DNA of 64,000 bases, taken from Diphasiastrum complanatum (lineage: Eukaryota > Streptophyta > Lycopodiopsida > Lycopodiales > Lycopodiaceae). Positions 45,640 through 58,212 of this stretch are shown here, in pieces (the first letter of the stretch is position 1; every line of letters begins with the position of its first letter). Location: assembly GCA_029204225.1 (NCBI GenBank), contig MU832251.1:16881-80880 (forward strand), read 5' to 3'. The notes under the pieces are model-generated. The model did no database searches. It was not told the origin of the DNA and was given only the letters and a program-made list of their open reading frames with translations. The position numbers and the translations under genes are program-made.

Positions 45640-46360
45640 AATTGCTCATGATAAAAAAGGAACATTCAAACACAAATTGGGCAATACTTAACAAGAGGAA
45701 AGTATCCTTCGAATCAAAGCCAACATTACAATACCATAACTTTTACTTCTAATATATCTCTATTCATATGTGTAGGAAGAACAGGTATGATTAGTATACT
45801 AATATTGAATATCACAACCATAAACACATTCCTCTCACACTGCACACATTGTTCAAACTAACTTCCTCGTGTAACTCACTCTGCTCACAAGCAATCTGAC
45901 CCACTCCCACACATATACATACTATATCATTTGAATGACATAAGACAAAGTTGTGTTTATGCCTACAATGTGTTCGTTGCATGAATAATATTTAACTGTC
46001 AAGATCGTTGCAATCGATTGTTCCGATTCATTTCACCTCTTCATTTCAACATTTTCACGAATGACATGTTGCAAAAAAATCGACATCGACATCCAGCTCC
46101 ATATGTCATTGTCTCTACATACTTGTCGACACTATTCTTAGAAATTAACCTTTCCCTCAGAATTTATCACAACCACAGATCTTTTTCATTTACCGTGGTA
46201 CCACATAGAATCGATGACTTGATGTCTTAATTAACACCATGTATCAATTAACTCGTTTCAGTACTATATCTAGATAATCCATCATTAGTCCCGAGCGGGT
46301 CACAACACTGCATTTAAACTAGCCCTTTGGCTACATATAGGCACACTTCTATGGGTCGAT
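45640..46360. other. Intergenic DNA, no feature seen
   Basis: AT-rich, short frames only; nothing recognised. Confidence 0.5.
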
Positions 46361-46369
46361 GGGGATAAC

Positions 46370-47430
46370 GGATCAAGCACCCATTAGATTAGACCTCACA
46401 ATGAAGGTGAGCGTATGCATCTTTACTTTTCCTTGTCCTTCAAGCCTTTTCCCTTGCTTTCGTCCTTCAGGTATGGGCTCAAGAGTCCAAACTTTGCTCT
46501 TCTCCATGGACTACATTTCATCTTCCATGGCTGCTATCCACTTGTCGCAGTCTGGGCTCTCAATTGCCTCTTCATAAGTTTCTGGTTCACCACTGAAACC
46601 ACAAAATTCTTCTGACACAGAAGATAGAAAATCATCCCGATATCGGAGTGATTGTTTTCTTTCACATGTAGATCTCCTTGCTGGTTGGATCAGAAGATCT
46701 ACTACCATGTCTCTGTTGCCTTGGTTGTCTCCATGCCTCACTGGTGTCATGGGTATTGGCCTCTCAACAAGTTGATCACCATCAGAAGATTCACTTTCAA
46801 TGGGCATTTGTGGGTGCTCATCCAAGACTTTTTCAGTTTCTTCTTCTGCTTGTGAGGGTAGGTCATAGTATCTTCTATTGAGAACTTCATATCCAGCTGG
46901 GTCTCCATCTTCCATGAATCTCATTTCGTCAAATTTGACATCATGAACGGTTTTGACATCTTTAGATTTTGGTAGATAGATTCTGTAGTATGATGAATGA
47001 GCATCATATCCTACAAGAAATCCTTGTTCCACCTTTTCGTCTCCTCTTCTTGTCAGGTATATGGACATATGCCATGCATTCGAAGGTTCTTATGTGAGCT
47101 AGATTCGGTTTGCTACCCCACCATACTTCGTGTGGTGTTGTGTGTGAAACACTCACCTTCAAGGTTCGATTCTGTAGGTAACTGGCTGTTGCTACTGCCT
47201 CAACCCATAGCTCCTTTGGTGCATCTAGCTGCCTCCATGAGAGTTCGGTTCTTCCGTTCAGCCACACCATTGTGTTGCGGTTTGTAGGCGGTTGTCTTCT
47301 GGTGCATGATTCCACGATTACTGCAAAAATCCTTGAAGTTGTTGGAGATGTATTCTCCACCACGATCAGTCCGCAACTGTTTGTTGACTTTCTTGCTAGT
47401 CCAGGTCTCAGCCCAGTTCACAAATTCTGT
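46370..47430 (-). pseudogene. pol: Copia integrase to RT linker, relic
   Basis: Minus-strand pieces in three frames: RTDRGGEYISNNFKDFC and PQHNGVAERKNRT (integrase core, 47421-47200); PKELWVEAVATASYLQNR and HEVWWGSKPNL (47363-47004); GFLVGYDAHSSYYRIYLP, then the acidic linker and RRSTCERKQ, then EAIESPDCDKWIAAMEDEM (47068-46511). The last is the start of RT. It stops shortly after, near 46370. A different copia lineage from copia-A/B/C. Confidence 0.8.
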
Positions 47431-48790
47431 GAATTCTGGTTGAGATTGTATCTGCCAACCATCTGGTTGAGACTATCTGCAAGGTATCCGGTCAAGAATG
47501 TATGCAGGTTGTGTGCTAGTGGCGCTATTCGGGAAGAAATAAAGATGGCATGGAGGCTCAATTTTTGGGCATGGTTTGGAGAGTTGAGGTCAGGTTGTTC
47601 GGATTAGGAGGGAGTGGAGTGTGTGAGGGAGTGGAGTGTCTAGGAGGTGGAGTATGCAATCTCTAAGGTAGGAGGTTGAGTGTGTAGTCTCTGAGGTAGG
47701 AGGTGGAGTGTGTAGTCGTTGGAGGGATGAGCGAATGACTGGTGGTGTGTGGATGGAGTGAAGCCAGCGGGTGCTTAGTTTGTTGTTTGTACTAGAAGAT
47801 GAGTGAAGGAGTTGGGTAGGTAGTTATTGTATGAGTGAAGGAGGCATGTGGAGTGCAGAATATTGGTGTTTTGTTGTATTGCTTGCAGGGTTTTGGAGAG
47901 TGTTTACAAGTCTGAAAGTTGGCGCAGGTCGTTTCAGAGCATGGGCAATTTTTTTTTTGGTTGTTTGCACAGGTCGCGTTTGTGTGGAGGTCTTGTGTGC
48001 AGATCTATAGGTTTTCTGATGGTTTGTAGGTCGTGTGCATGTTTGCAGGTGGTGTGGAGATCTGGAGGTGTCATATAGGGGATGTGCAGGTCGTTTGGAG
48101 GTCATTTGCAGAATATGGAGGACGTTGGCAGGTTGTTTGCAGGTGGCAGGGTGTCTGGAGTTGCTTGTTTATTCTGTTGGGTGTTTGCAGGTCATAGGTG
48201 CAGGTTATGTGCAGGATGTCTGTAGCTGTTGTGGGCTGAGGAGCTCATGTCTACATAAAAGGATAAGGATCATTGAACAAGAATGTTGTAGAGAGTATAT
48301 TCCAGGCTATAGAGGATGACAGATCTAGATAGGTAGAACGTTTGTCGATTTTTTTTGAGAACAACATTGTAGTTGTAAGAGGTTTATGATGTGTGTGAGG
48401 TCAAGCAGCAACGGGGCCAATTGTATAGACAAATGTAGACATATCCTCTACCTAGGAGGATCTGTTTACTGTTTTTTTTGTTCTTCTTACTTCTTTTTCT
48501 GCCTGTCGGCAGAGACAGTGGGCTCTTGCTTAAGTTATTTTTTCTTGTCTAAAGCCCAAAATCAGGCAAATGGGACAGATCTACGTTGTAATAATGTCCT
48601 TCCTGTCAGAGGACACCAAGGAAGGTCACTCTTGAACTAATGCACATGCATAAACAGCCACTCACACATGCCAAAACGTTCAACCATAAACTTTACCACA
48701 AAAAACTATTTTTGCAAATTGTCGCATTTTAACCAAAATGTCCTATTTTTGCAAATGGAGGATGTATTCAAAATTGGAGAGCTCCCAGCA
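47431..48790. other. GT-rich, quasi-repetitive sequence without genes
   Basis: From about 47580 to 48250 words such as TTGCAGGT, GTCGTTTGGAGGTC and GGTGTGGAG recur irregularly. It contains the perfect-period 28-bp array listed separately. Frames here translate into low-complexity sequence and are not called. Confidence 0.5.
47641..47724 (+). repeat. 28-bp tandem repeat, three units
   Basis: TAGGAGGT(G/T)GAGT starts units at 47641, 47669 and 47697; the units differ at a few bases. Confidence 0.85.
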
Positions 48791-48799
48791 GCTTCACAA

Positions 48800-49905
48800 C
48801 TCTGCACGAATTGTTACCATCTTTGCAACTGGTGCAAACTTATCTTCATAATCAAGACCTTTGATCTATGAGTAGCCTTTGGCACAAAGTCTTGTTTTAT
48901 ACTTATTGATAGATCCATCATGATTATACTTGATTCTGAATACCCACTTGCATCCGATCACATGCATGTTGTTTGGTGGCTCCACAAGCTCCCATGTTTA
49001 TTTGACATCAAGGTTTCAAATTCTTGGGTCATTGCTTCAACCCACTCCTTGGATTGAAAAGCTTCTTGGACATCCTTAGGCTCTTCATCTGATATAAAAA
49101 GTGCATGATATGAAGTTTCACCTTCCACTTGCCTTCCATCTTCATCATATGTGAACCTCCTTGGCTCAGATCTTGCTCGTGTAGATCTTCTAGGTGTGGT
49201 AGCTTGAATTTGCTCCTCCTCAAGCCTCAACCTCACCTCTTCTTGAACAACATCTAGATTGATGATTGATCTTACATGAGTCTCCTTGATCTGTGCATCA
49301 TCCAAGTTAAACTTTTGATCTTCATGGAAGATCACATCTCTACTAACAACATTTTTGTCAGTAGAGGGCAAATAAACCTTGTATGCTTTTTTAGTGGATG
49401 CATATCCTACAAAAATTCCTTTTACTGCACTAGGATCTTCCTTCTTCCTAGTTTCTAGAGGCACATGCACAAAGCATACACAACCAAAAATCCTAAGATG
49501 GTCTACCTTAGGCTTTTTCTTACACAACATCTCAAATGGTATCTTTCCTCCTATTGCAAGATTTGGAAGCCTATTACAAAGATAGTTTGCACATGCAACT
49601 GCCTCTCCCCAAAATTCTTTAGGCTGAGAAGCTTCCAGCCTAATGGCTTTTGCACATTCACACAAAGTTCTATTTTTTCTCTCAACAACTCCATTTTGCT
49701 GAGGAGTATATGAACAAGAGAACTCTCTTTGAATACCGTCTCTCTCACAAAAGTCTTGAAACTTACTACAAGTGTATTCCCCTCCACTATCACTTCTTAA
49801 AGCTTTTAACTTGAAAGGAAACTGCTTTGCTACATAAGCTTTAAACCATGGCTTTTGAAGACAACATATAGATCCAAGAATGTCTTGTATAATCATCTAT
49901 CTGTT
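48800..49905 (-). pseudogene. pol: Copia integrase and RT N-terminus (copia-A relative)
   Basis: The open minus-strand frame 49896-48958 (about 312 codons) carries LRSDSGGEYTCSKF, TPQQNGVVERKNRT, FWGEAVACANYLCNRLP, GKIPFEML, GIFVGYASTKKAYKVY, TTPRRSTRARSEPRRFTYDEDG and WVEAMTQEFETLMSN. It then shifts into CKWVFRIKYNHDGSINKYKTRLCAKG and FAPVAKMVTIR (RT start) down to about 48800. The collinear order matches copia-A. LTRs and the rest of pol are missing. Confidence 0.88.
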
Positions 49906-50054
49906 GTTACTACCATCCAATTCTCGTTTTCCACTATTTTTCTCGTTCCCATCACTTTTTTACCAGTTCCATCATTTTTCTTACTTTTTAACCAAATTTA
50001 ACTATCACTGCTAACATAGCCTCCTCACCTTTTGACGACTTTGGCATCAAGTAG

Positions 50055-50237
50055 GTGATCCAGCGCGAGATACCATTAGCCACCCAGATTTGGCCCTTGC
50101 CTTCCGAAGCCCTGATTAAACCATGGCTTCAGATTGCTGGCCCATTTCTTGAAGCAATGGGATTATACCCGGTGCTTTTTAGCTCTGACATCAACATGGG
50201 CCTCGCCCTTCATGCTTACGCCACCTGGGACGAATAG
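50055..50237 (+). pseudogene. Divergent fragment of the gypsy accessory protein
   Basis: The 60 residues align without gaps to the start of the accessory ORF of the gypsy element (about 13092-13270). By eye 23 of 60 are identical, including R-x-x-P-x-AT-x-I, LPS, W, INM and a final W-x-E. The frame ends in a stop after WDE. It is bordered by minus-strand integrase debris, so it is inverted relative to its neighbour. It shows the accessory protein is not unique to one element. Confidence 0.6.
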
Positions 50238-51160
50238 AAGAAGATGAAATACTGCTGACCATAAGTGACCTGTGAACTTAGAATCTTTATTATTAACAAA
50301 GTCACTCAATAGTCCATACAATCGAAATAATCTTTCAACAAAGATCTGGGCTAATTCAGAAGCCTTAGCCCTCAACTTCACTGGTATGATCATAGCTAAC
50401 TTAGTTAACATGTCTACTACAACCCAAATACAATCATCTTGCCATTGAGTCTTTGGAAGTTCGGCTACAAATCCCATCAATATACTCTCCTATCTCTTAT
50501 CAAGAAATATCCAATGGATACAATAAACCACCAACTTTTAAGCACTTAGCCTTAACTAGTATTTAATCACGTATGACTCAACATATGGTTTAAGTTTTGG
50601 CCAATAAAAATATTTTCTAACCAAGTTAAGAGTCCTATGTATATCGGGATGTCTTGCAAAAGATATATCATGACATTCAAACAAAATCTTATATTTAAAC
50701 TCACCATCCTCTAGTACGCAAACTTTTCATTGTGAAATAGAAATCCATCTTGAATCGTAAATTGTTTCACAATCTTCTTATCTTTTTTTGTTAGCTGAGA
50801 CCATTGTGAACTCGTCTCAACACTGTCCTCATTTCTTTCAATGTGAACAATGTTCCAAAAATGACCAAAATGAGAACTACTTTCATACCGTCCTTTGGAA
50901 GAAAGATATAGATATGTAAAAATCTGGGTGGAAGACAATTTATTCAGTTCACCAATCCAACTAAGAGCATCCCAATTTGATTAGAGTTGTCTCTTAGATA
51001 ATGGATTTCATGATTAAATTTTTGCATCAATTTGGCCCATCGGGCTTTTCCTACCCCGAAGATCATGCTGATTACAGAAATAGTTAATGGGCTAGTGATT
51101 TGTATACAATATAAACTTATGACAAGACAAGCAGTATCTCCAGATTTTAAGTGCATGGAT
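50163..51160 (-). pseudogene. pol: Chromovirus-type gypsy integrase and RNase H debris
   Basis: The minus-strand frame 50480-50163 has ELPKTQWQDDCIWVVVDMLTK, IPVK, LAQIFVERLFRLYG and SKFTGHLW: the integrase core of a chromovirus-like gypsy element (Asp in VVVD; the second Asp is in a degraded NNKD segment). Upstream in the element's sense, 51156-50944 has ARWAKLMQKFNHEIHYL, matching the RNase H end. The part 50938-50711 is a decayed linker. It is not the same lineage as the gypsy element at 4363. Confidence 0.75.
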
Positions 51161-51169
51161 TGACTGCAA

Positions 51170-51750
51170 ATAATTTCTTAAGTAGTAGTGCCATCATATG
51201 CCAATAGACTATTATCAACATATTTCAACATTTTTTCTATTTGGTAGTGTCTTTGTATGCCAAGAATAAATGGTCATCCCATTGATACTTCTTCATAGCT
51301 ATGAAATAAGACCTTGCCTGAGAGTTGTTGAGTCCATAAGTATGCAATCGTCAATTTTGCTTGAACAATTAGTATGTCCCTTTTGTTTAAAAATTCATTT
51401 CTACATGGTATTTTTTCTCCCTTATTGGCATCTAAACAAGCTTGAACATTAGCCACATGTTCAAGCATGATTTCCACTATTGGAATTTTGGCACACAACT
51501 TAAATTCTATCCATCACTTTATGCCTTTCAAGAGCTGTGAGGAAAACGGAGCTTTAGTGCAAAGAGCTGAAGGGCCCAAATTTCCATGGCAATGATTACC
51601 TTGTAAATTCACATGGTGCCAGTAATAGTACACAATCTTAGCAACCGTGGTTACCTGATTAGACATTATTTATAGATGGTTCCTTCATAGCCCGCACAAT
51701 ATAAGGGCTCTTGTGTTACTGGTTTCGGATTTGATCTATTCGGCTAGGAT
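51170..51750. other. Unresolved repeat debris
   Basis: The minus-strand frame 51498-51274 gives no domain I can name. Probably more gypsy remnant. Confidence 0.35.
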
Positions 51751-51759
51751 GCTCTTGGC

Positions 51760-52340
51760 TTGAGGTGCAATTTGTATGATCCTGGGGTTGAATGGGCAAA
51801 ATGTCGTTTCATGTGACGATGCGTTGCACGGGTGGCAATACCTTTGTGTCATTTTAAGATTTTGTTTTAAAACTGGACACTCATTGGCTGTATGGTTCTG
51901 GGTACAAACTGAACACCATACATTTTCTCTTCAAGGATACTATAGCTGATTCTATTCTAGTGCGTTAGGCATAGAGGTTGTAGCTCCCTGTAAGACCTTT
52001 AACTTTTGATGAAACTAGGCCGTTAATTGCTCCATCTGCTGTTTGTGTAATTTCGCCATTTGTTCCATCAGTAGATCTGTTGAAACATTTGAAGTAGTAG
52101 AGGTTAATGCTATCGAAGGAGTCGGATTATGGGTCGTTGGATATGAATTATCTTTCGAACCCTTGTCCTCTTCTCTGATCGCATCTTCCATAGCTTCTTG
52201 CAACGTGGCGTACTGCTCTCGTCGTTTGAGTTCTCTTCAGATGCTTCATGGCAACCTCGCAAGGAACCACATTATTACCGCATGATCGGGAGTCAGTGCG
52301 GTGCTGCATTCGAATCTGATATGTTTGACCCATTTAATGT
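51760..52340 (-). pseudogene. gag: Gypsy Gag relic, same clade as the 4363 element
   Basis: Minus-strand reading has a capsid C-terminal AMEDAIREEDKGS segment (element at 4363: AMDDAIWEDDEDS), an S/T-rich stretch, MAKLHKQQMEQL, then the knuckle pair VWCSVCTQNHTANEC and CHPCNASSHETTFC, followed by FNPRIIQ. This matches VWCSICTGNHTVNEC, CHLCNSPDHETVFC and FNPRIIQ of the plus-strand element almost residue for residue. In-frame stops are present. It reads away from the LTR at 53202-54052, so LTR, leader and gag belong together. Confidence 0.85.
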
Positions 52341-52399
52341 AGTCCTTGACCCTTTATTTCTTCAAACTAACTCTTGCAGACTTCATCACTAATGGAAAA

Positions 52400-53180
52400 T
52401 GACATAAGACAATGGAATGGTCTGCGAAGGTTATTTTTGCGAGGACTCTCTAGATCTGATAATTTTAGTGATTTTTAAGCCCTCAAATCCACTTTTCAGC
52501 TCACTGCAATCAAAGTAACTCTCGTAGGCTCTTTTGTGTCCTTGTCTTAATGAGAGAACTTCAGAATTCTCTACAAAGGTTACTTCCTATTGGAACTGCA
52601 AATGTCTACGAGGGTTCAGCCTTCATTCTTTGTCTTTTTTACTTGGAGAACCTTTGCACAAGGGTTTAAACATGTAGTTAACTCTCACAAGATTTATTGT
52701 GTCCTTTTCTCACTGAGGTGAAACTTCAGAAGCCTCTGTGAAGATTAGTTTTCAGTTTTGATTTTTTTTTTATAAAGAGATTTTTGAAATTTTTTGGGTT
52801 TTTCTCTATTTTTTCAAAATCTATTTGGAAGTAACTCTTGCAAGCTTCTATGTAGATCTGGGACTATACCCTGGAGCTACTGCCAATCATGTGAAGGTTA
52901 GTTCCCACTGGTTTCTGAGAAATAAGATCTGAAGTGGTTTTTGACCACTTTTTCTCTCCAAAAATAGATTTGAACATTTTTTGGTGTTTGTGATGGGCTG
53001 TCAAGCCCTTAGAGGCTGCGTTGGGTCTCCACTACCACTCCACACCTCCTCTGCTAGCTTAGAATAATCCAATCACAAGAAAACATGCAAAACAAGGCTA
53101 ATCTACCCTCAAATCCACCTAAAACACACCAAAAAAGCTAAAGCAACTAAAAAAACAACTATACCTAGTTAGTGATAGCC
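52400..53180 (-). other. Leader of the minus-strand gypsy relic
   Basis: No ORF. It has several GCGAAGGTT / GAACCTTTGC / GTGAAGGTTAG-like words (near 52424, 52659, 52895), a decayed version of the motif array in the other gypsy leader. Confidence 0.5.
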
Positions 53181-53200
53181 TATTCCCAACATCGGCGCCA
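53181..53200 (-). promoter_or_regulatory. Primer-binding site of the minus-strand gypsy relic
   Basis: In the element's sense TGGCGCCGATGTTGGGAATA directly follows the LTR; TGGCGCCG is shared with the PBS at 5113. Confidence 0.75.
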
Positions 53201-53201
53201 C

Positions 53202-54052
<851 letters not shown>

Positions 54053-54184
54053 CACTATGCATCCTTTTCAAACATGGCCTAAATTGCACTAAGTTTTCAA
54101 ATATTTCACTATACATCTACCTAGCCCGTATTAGGCTTACAAACCTGTGGACAATATTCAATCGCACCAAGTGACCACAAGTAC

Positions 54185-55640
54185 GTGGTTAGGATGGCAG
54201 CCGGTGGGGAGCAACAGGTCTGGGACAACTTTGTCCCCCACGTGCCGGTGAAGATTCAAAACTATGTAGATAGTTTACCTTTTCATGTTATGAATCTTGA
54301 TAAGGTAGATTCAATCCTAGGTAAAGAGTGGTTTTATGCTAGGAATAAGTCGTTAAAGAAAGATTGTGTTTAACATAACTTATCTTCTTGCATAATGGCT
54401 CTATGGTTTGTCTTAAAGGCGATGAGTCTGATCTACCTTTTGTAACTGCCCATGAGGCTAATCAATGTATTTTGGATTCTGAGTATCATTCGTATTTATG
54501 TTATCTGAAAGATGAATCATGCATGGATGCTTTTGTTACTCATACTTTCAATGTTGATGTATCGTCTTTCCCTAAAGCATTGTCTTTTTTTTATGTTAAT
54601 TTAGAATCTACACCTGAAGGCAAAATCTTTAAAAGACTTAGGGAGGAATATAGTGATATATTCCCTGAGCAGTTGCCTGAGGGTCTTCCCTCCTCACGGG
54701 GAGTAGACCATCACATAGATCTTCTTCCTGACAGTTCTCATGTATCATTTTTTCCCTACAAAATGATTCTGAAGGAAGAAGATGAAGTTGCTAGTCAACT
54801 TAAGGAGTTACTACGTAAGGGTCATATTAGGCCTAGTAAGTCCCCTTGGGGAGCTCCTATTTTGTTAACCGACAAGAAAGACGGTGGTATTTGTCTTTGT
54901 GTCGATTACAAAAAGCTTAATAAAATGACTATAAAGAACCGTTATCCCTTACCTTGGATGGACGACTTAATGGACCGATTGAATGGTGCAAAATATTTCA
55001 CCAAATTGGACCTTAGGTCGGGGTACCATCAAATTAGAATTCACGAGGGGGATGTTTCCAAAACTGGTTTTCATTCTAGATATGGCCATTACAAATTTTT
55101 AGTTTTACTCTTTGGTCTAATGCCTCGGCAACCTTCCAACAGATGATGAACGATATTCTTCGTCCATATCTAGGGAAGTTTCTCATGGTATTTTTTGACG
55201 ACATTTTAATTTACAGTAAGACTCTTGAGGAGCATGAGGCGCATTTGCGTACAGTCTTAGATAATTTAAGACATGCAAAGCTTTATGCTAAGGAGTCTAA
55301 GTGTGAGTTCTTTCAGACAAGACTCAAGTACTTGGGACATATCATTTCCGATCGAGGTCTTGAGATCGATTATGGTAAGGTCCAGAAAGTTCGTGATTGG
55401 CCTATCCTGAAAACCATTAGGTAAGTTAAGTCTTTTTTGGGCTTCACAGGTTTTTTCCATAAATTCATTAAAGACTATGCCTTAATTGCATTGCCTCTAA
55501 TGAATCTTCTTAGGGAGTGAAGAAAGCCAAAAGAAAAACTAAAAAAGGTAATAAGGAGAAGGCCAGAAGGTGTTCAAAAATTAGTCCACCTGTTGTTTGG
55601 ACCGATGAACTTAATCAAAGCTTTGAGGCCTTGAAAATGT
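54185..55640 (+). pseudogene. pol: Chromovirus-type gypsy protease end and reverse transcriptase
   Basis: 54185-54373 resembles the end of the protease domain (VDSILGKEWFYARN). 54388-55146 holds the RT fingers and palm: [76 protein letters not shown] frame change at about 55140 leads to 55143-55424 with FFDDILIYS (catalytic box), KCEF and YLGHIIS. SFLGFTGFFHKFIKDYA follows after a stop. Everything beyond about 55640, including RNase H and integrase, was lost where a copia LTR fragment begins. Confidence 0.88.
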
Positions 55641-55644
55641 TAGT

Positions 55645-55890
55645 GAAGGTTGTTTGGTAGTGGTTCCTACATTATAGGACCAAATTCCTAGATTTATGGA
55701 GTAGATTGATCAATCTAGCCACCTACATGGCAAAACTCAAGAATGAGGCTAGAATGGAAAATTAGGGCAAGAAATCTCAATCAACTTTCACCCAGCTCGA
55801 GGTGGGGAACATGCTTTCTATGTATTACCATCTCTCCATAATAATGCCTTAGAGATTATTTTTGAGAACTCATTGGCAAACTCGACCTTC
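55645..55890 (+). repeat. LTR fragment related to copia-C
   Basis: GGTTCCTACATTATAGGACC and the following 80 bp match 36230-36300 in inverse orientation. The ATTAGGGCAAGAAA and CTATGTATT words match the copia-C LTR (62010-62095). Confidence 0.65.
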
Positions 55891-55974
55891 TACATTACGT
55901 TTTTGTTGCGGTTATTACAACCGCATCATTAAAGTTAATGCATGTACAAAGTGGGCGGACTGTCAACGTGAAGT

Positions 55975-56277
55975 CGTTGGGTCGAATCTTAGACCCCGAC
56001 AGTATCGAAATTTACAAGTATCAAAAAATATACAATGACTCAAAAATTATAATGACTCTGAAAATTACAGATTTATAGAGTCGATCTCGTATCGAGAAAT
56101 TCTGATTTTAGGTTCAAGAAATATATTATTTTTTGAGTCGATACGATATCGAAAAATTCTAGAAAGTTCGAGCCTGAATTTTCTGATCTTCTGTTCAGAA
56201 ATTTGAGCCTTCTGTTTCTAATTTTTCAGGATGCCTATTATTGAATGGATTTGAGGCTGAGCATCGAATTCCAACAC
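55975..56277 (-). repeat. Copia LTR (minus orientation), start well defined
   Basis: In sense it begins TGTTGGAATTCGATGCTCAG directly after the purine tract at 56278-56288. It shares its start with the fragment at 23748 and its inner part with 25279-25455. The left end is not resolved. Confidence 0.65.
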
Positions 56278-56670
56278 TCCCCCTTAATGTGGATCCTGAA
56301 AACTTTTGATTTTCAGATTCAACATGTCGTTGGATCTAAGATGGTGCTCCTTTGACAGAGCCTTTGTAAAAAAATCTGCTGCTATTAATTCTGTCATGCA
56401 GTAGACTAATGATACCTCCTTGCTTTGCACTTTCTCTCTTAAATAGTGATACCTGATTTCGATATGCTTGCTTCGAGAATGAAATTTCAGATTGAGAGAG
56501 AGAGAGCTATGGTGCTTTGGTTGTCACAAAAGATGGTTGTTGGATGTGACCGTGGAAGGTCGATTTTTGCTAGCAGGTGCCTCAGCCAAATTGCCTCCTT
56601 GGTAGCATTCGCGGTAGCAACGTACTCTAATTCGGTTGATGACAATGCTATTGAGGTCTACGTAGCATGC
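56278..56670 (-). pseudogene. pol: Copia RNase H C-terminus and polypurine tract
   Basis: Minus-strand reading gives STELEYVATANATKEAIWLRHLL, TTIFCDNQSTIALS, then after a frame change SRSKHIEIRYHYLREKV and AADFFTKALSKEHH, ending at a stop just before TTAAGGGGGAG. It is the end of a copia pol whose 3' LTR is 55975-56277. A GA slippage next to ATAGCTCTCTCTCTC causes the frame change. Confidence 0.8.
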
Positions 56671-56689
56671 TGCTAGCCTCATTTACGTG

Positions 56690-57450
56690 TTTCAAAACTT
56701 TAGAAGTATGTACGCTTTAGAAACATTTGGACTTCTATGGGTACTCTTGTGTGGGTATTTTAGAAGTACCTTTTAGAGTCTGGTACATTTCAAAACAAAT
56801 CTATAAGTTGTATGTTGATTTTTCTGTGTAAAAATGCAAGTAGTTCTCACAATTTTTGTGTGTTTATGCAAAACTGTCATAAAACAATGAAAAATTAATA
56901 GTGTAAAAATTGTTCTAAATATTAGTAGGCCTATTTTAAAAAACACATTGAAAGTTAATTTCAAAGTTGAGTGAAAATCCATTATTTTTTTGCATTCTCT
57001 AGGATCTACCGATAGAAAGTACAAGGTATCACTATGACAATGTCCAGTCTCTCTCCTTAATTAGTTAAACATTCAAATTAGGTGATTAAGTGGGGGGAGA
57101 AAGCTCCTTGGGCCAAAGGTTTCCTTGATGTAAGAACTACATATTTTTGTTTTTACGTGAATTTTTTTGTGAAACCCATGGGGCTTGGCTTTCAGGGTGT
57201 AATACCCCCACTCCCATGCTTATTATAAAACCCTACTCTTGCGATGATGGTTTTTCTTGTGATGGGGAATTTTTTGCTATTTGGAGTTGTCAAAAATATG
57301 CATAACATTTACGAAATTTTGACATACTTGGAATATTGATGCTATACATAGTTGGGTTATTGTTGCTTGAGGGCAAGACTCTAATCTAAGCATCATGGCA
57401 TGATTCTCAACCCTCCCTGTACAAGTATGAGTTTTATATTTTAGCAATTA
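56690..57450. other. Intergenic DNA, no feature seen
   Basis: AT-rich; no gene or repeat recognised. Confidence 0.5.
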
Positions 57451-57455
57451 CCCTT

Positions 57456-58054
57456 TTAAAAGTTACTCTTCAAAATTGGAGAGGTGATTTTCAAAGCCCA
57501 ATTTCTGATCTTTGGAAGAAATGTAGGAGCGAAAGAGAAAAAACCGTTCAACAGCTTCAGAGTAACTTCTCCAATTGGCAGCTCATTTGCTGTGGATGAT
57601 AGTGTTCTTATACCACCTACTAAATGCTTTGCCTCAGCCTTGATCAGCAGGAAGACTAAGAGCTTCCAATTTCCACGTCCTGGCTCTTTCGAGGTTTTAA
57701 GAAGAGTGAAGAGCATGGAATTAAGGGACAAACACAAAACCAATCCACATCATTAGTCCTCAAGGAAGGATCCATTCCCACCTCTAACATGTTTTCCATC
57801 CATAACTGGTTTGTTCCATGGAAGCCCACTACCATCGGCTCACCTAAATGCACAATTTCAAGAGAAATTAAAAAAATATCTAAATTTATACTCAGGCCGC
57901 ATTTATTGGTATTTTCAACAAAAGAAACTGCACCATCCTGACCTAAGCCTGGTTTATCCAGCTGGGCAGCGTTATCCAAAGACTCCAGGAAATTCGTATA
58001 CGTCTGCCGCTCTGGTGAAAGATGAGGATTGGATCTAAAGGATATGAATTCCAA
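57456..58054 (-). pseudogene. Possible host gene fragment, unidentified
   Basis: Two overlapping minus-strand frames (58054-57656 and 57743-57456) read as one protein across a shift near 57710. It includes VVGFHGTNQLWMENMLEVGMD followed by GNWKLLVFLLIKAEAKHLVGG. The HGT-x-x-x-x-x-x-I/L-x-x-G pattern vaguely recalls ADP-ribosyltransferase-like folds, but no catalytic signature can be confirmed. Treat it as unidentified. Confidence 0.25.
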
Positions 58055-58212
58055 ATAATTAGCTTTCTTATCTACGATACGTCTGACCCCTGCTCCCCTG
58101 TTCCCTTACCACTCCCCATATATCTCTCTATCGCTCTCTCTCTCAAAATACCCCCCTCACTCCCTCCCGTTGTTCCACACGATGACAACCCGCTACAATT
58201 GAGAGGCATAGA

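Noticed and set aside
50163-50480. Single minus-strand gypsy element spanning integrase, RNase H, gag and LTR from 50163 to 54052
   Set aside because: The integrase is chromovirus-like while the gag and PBS are of the Tat/Athila-like clade; RT is missing between them, so this is a mosaic of at least two elements.
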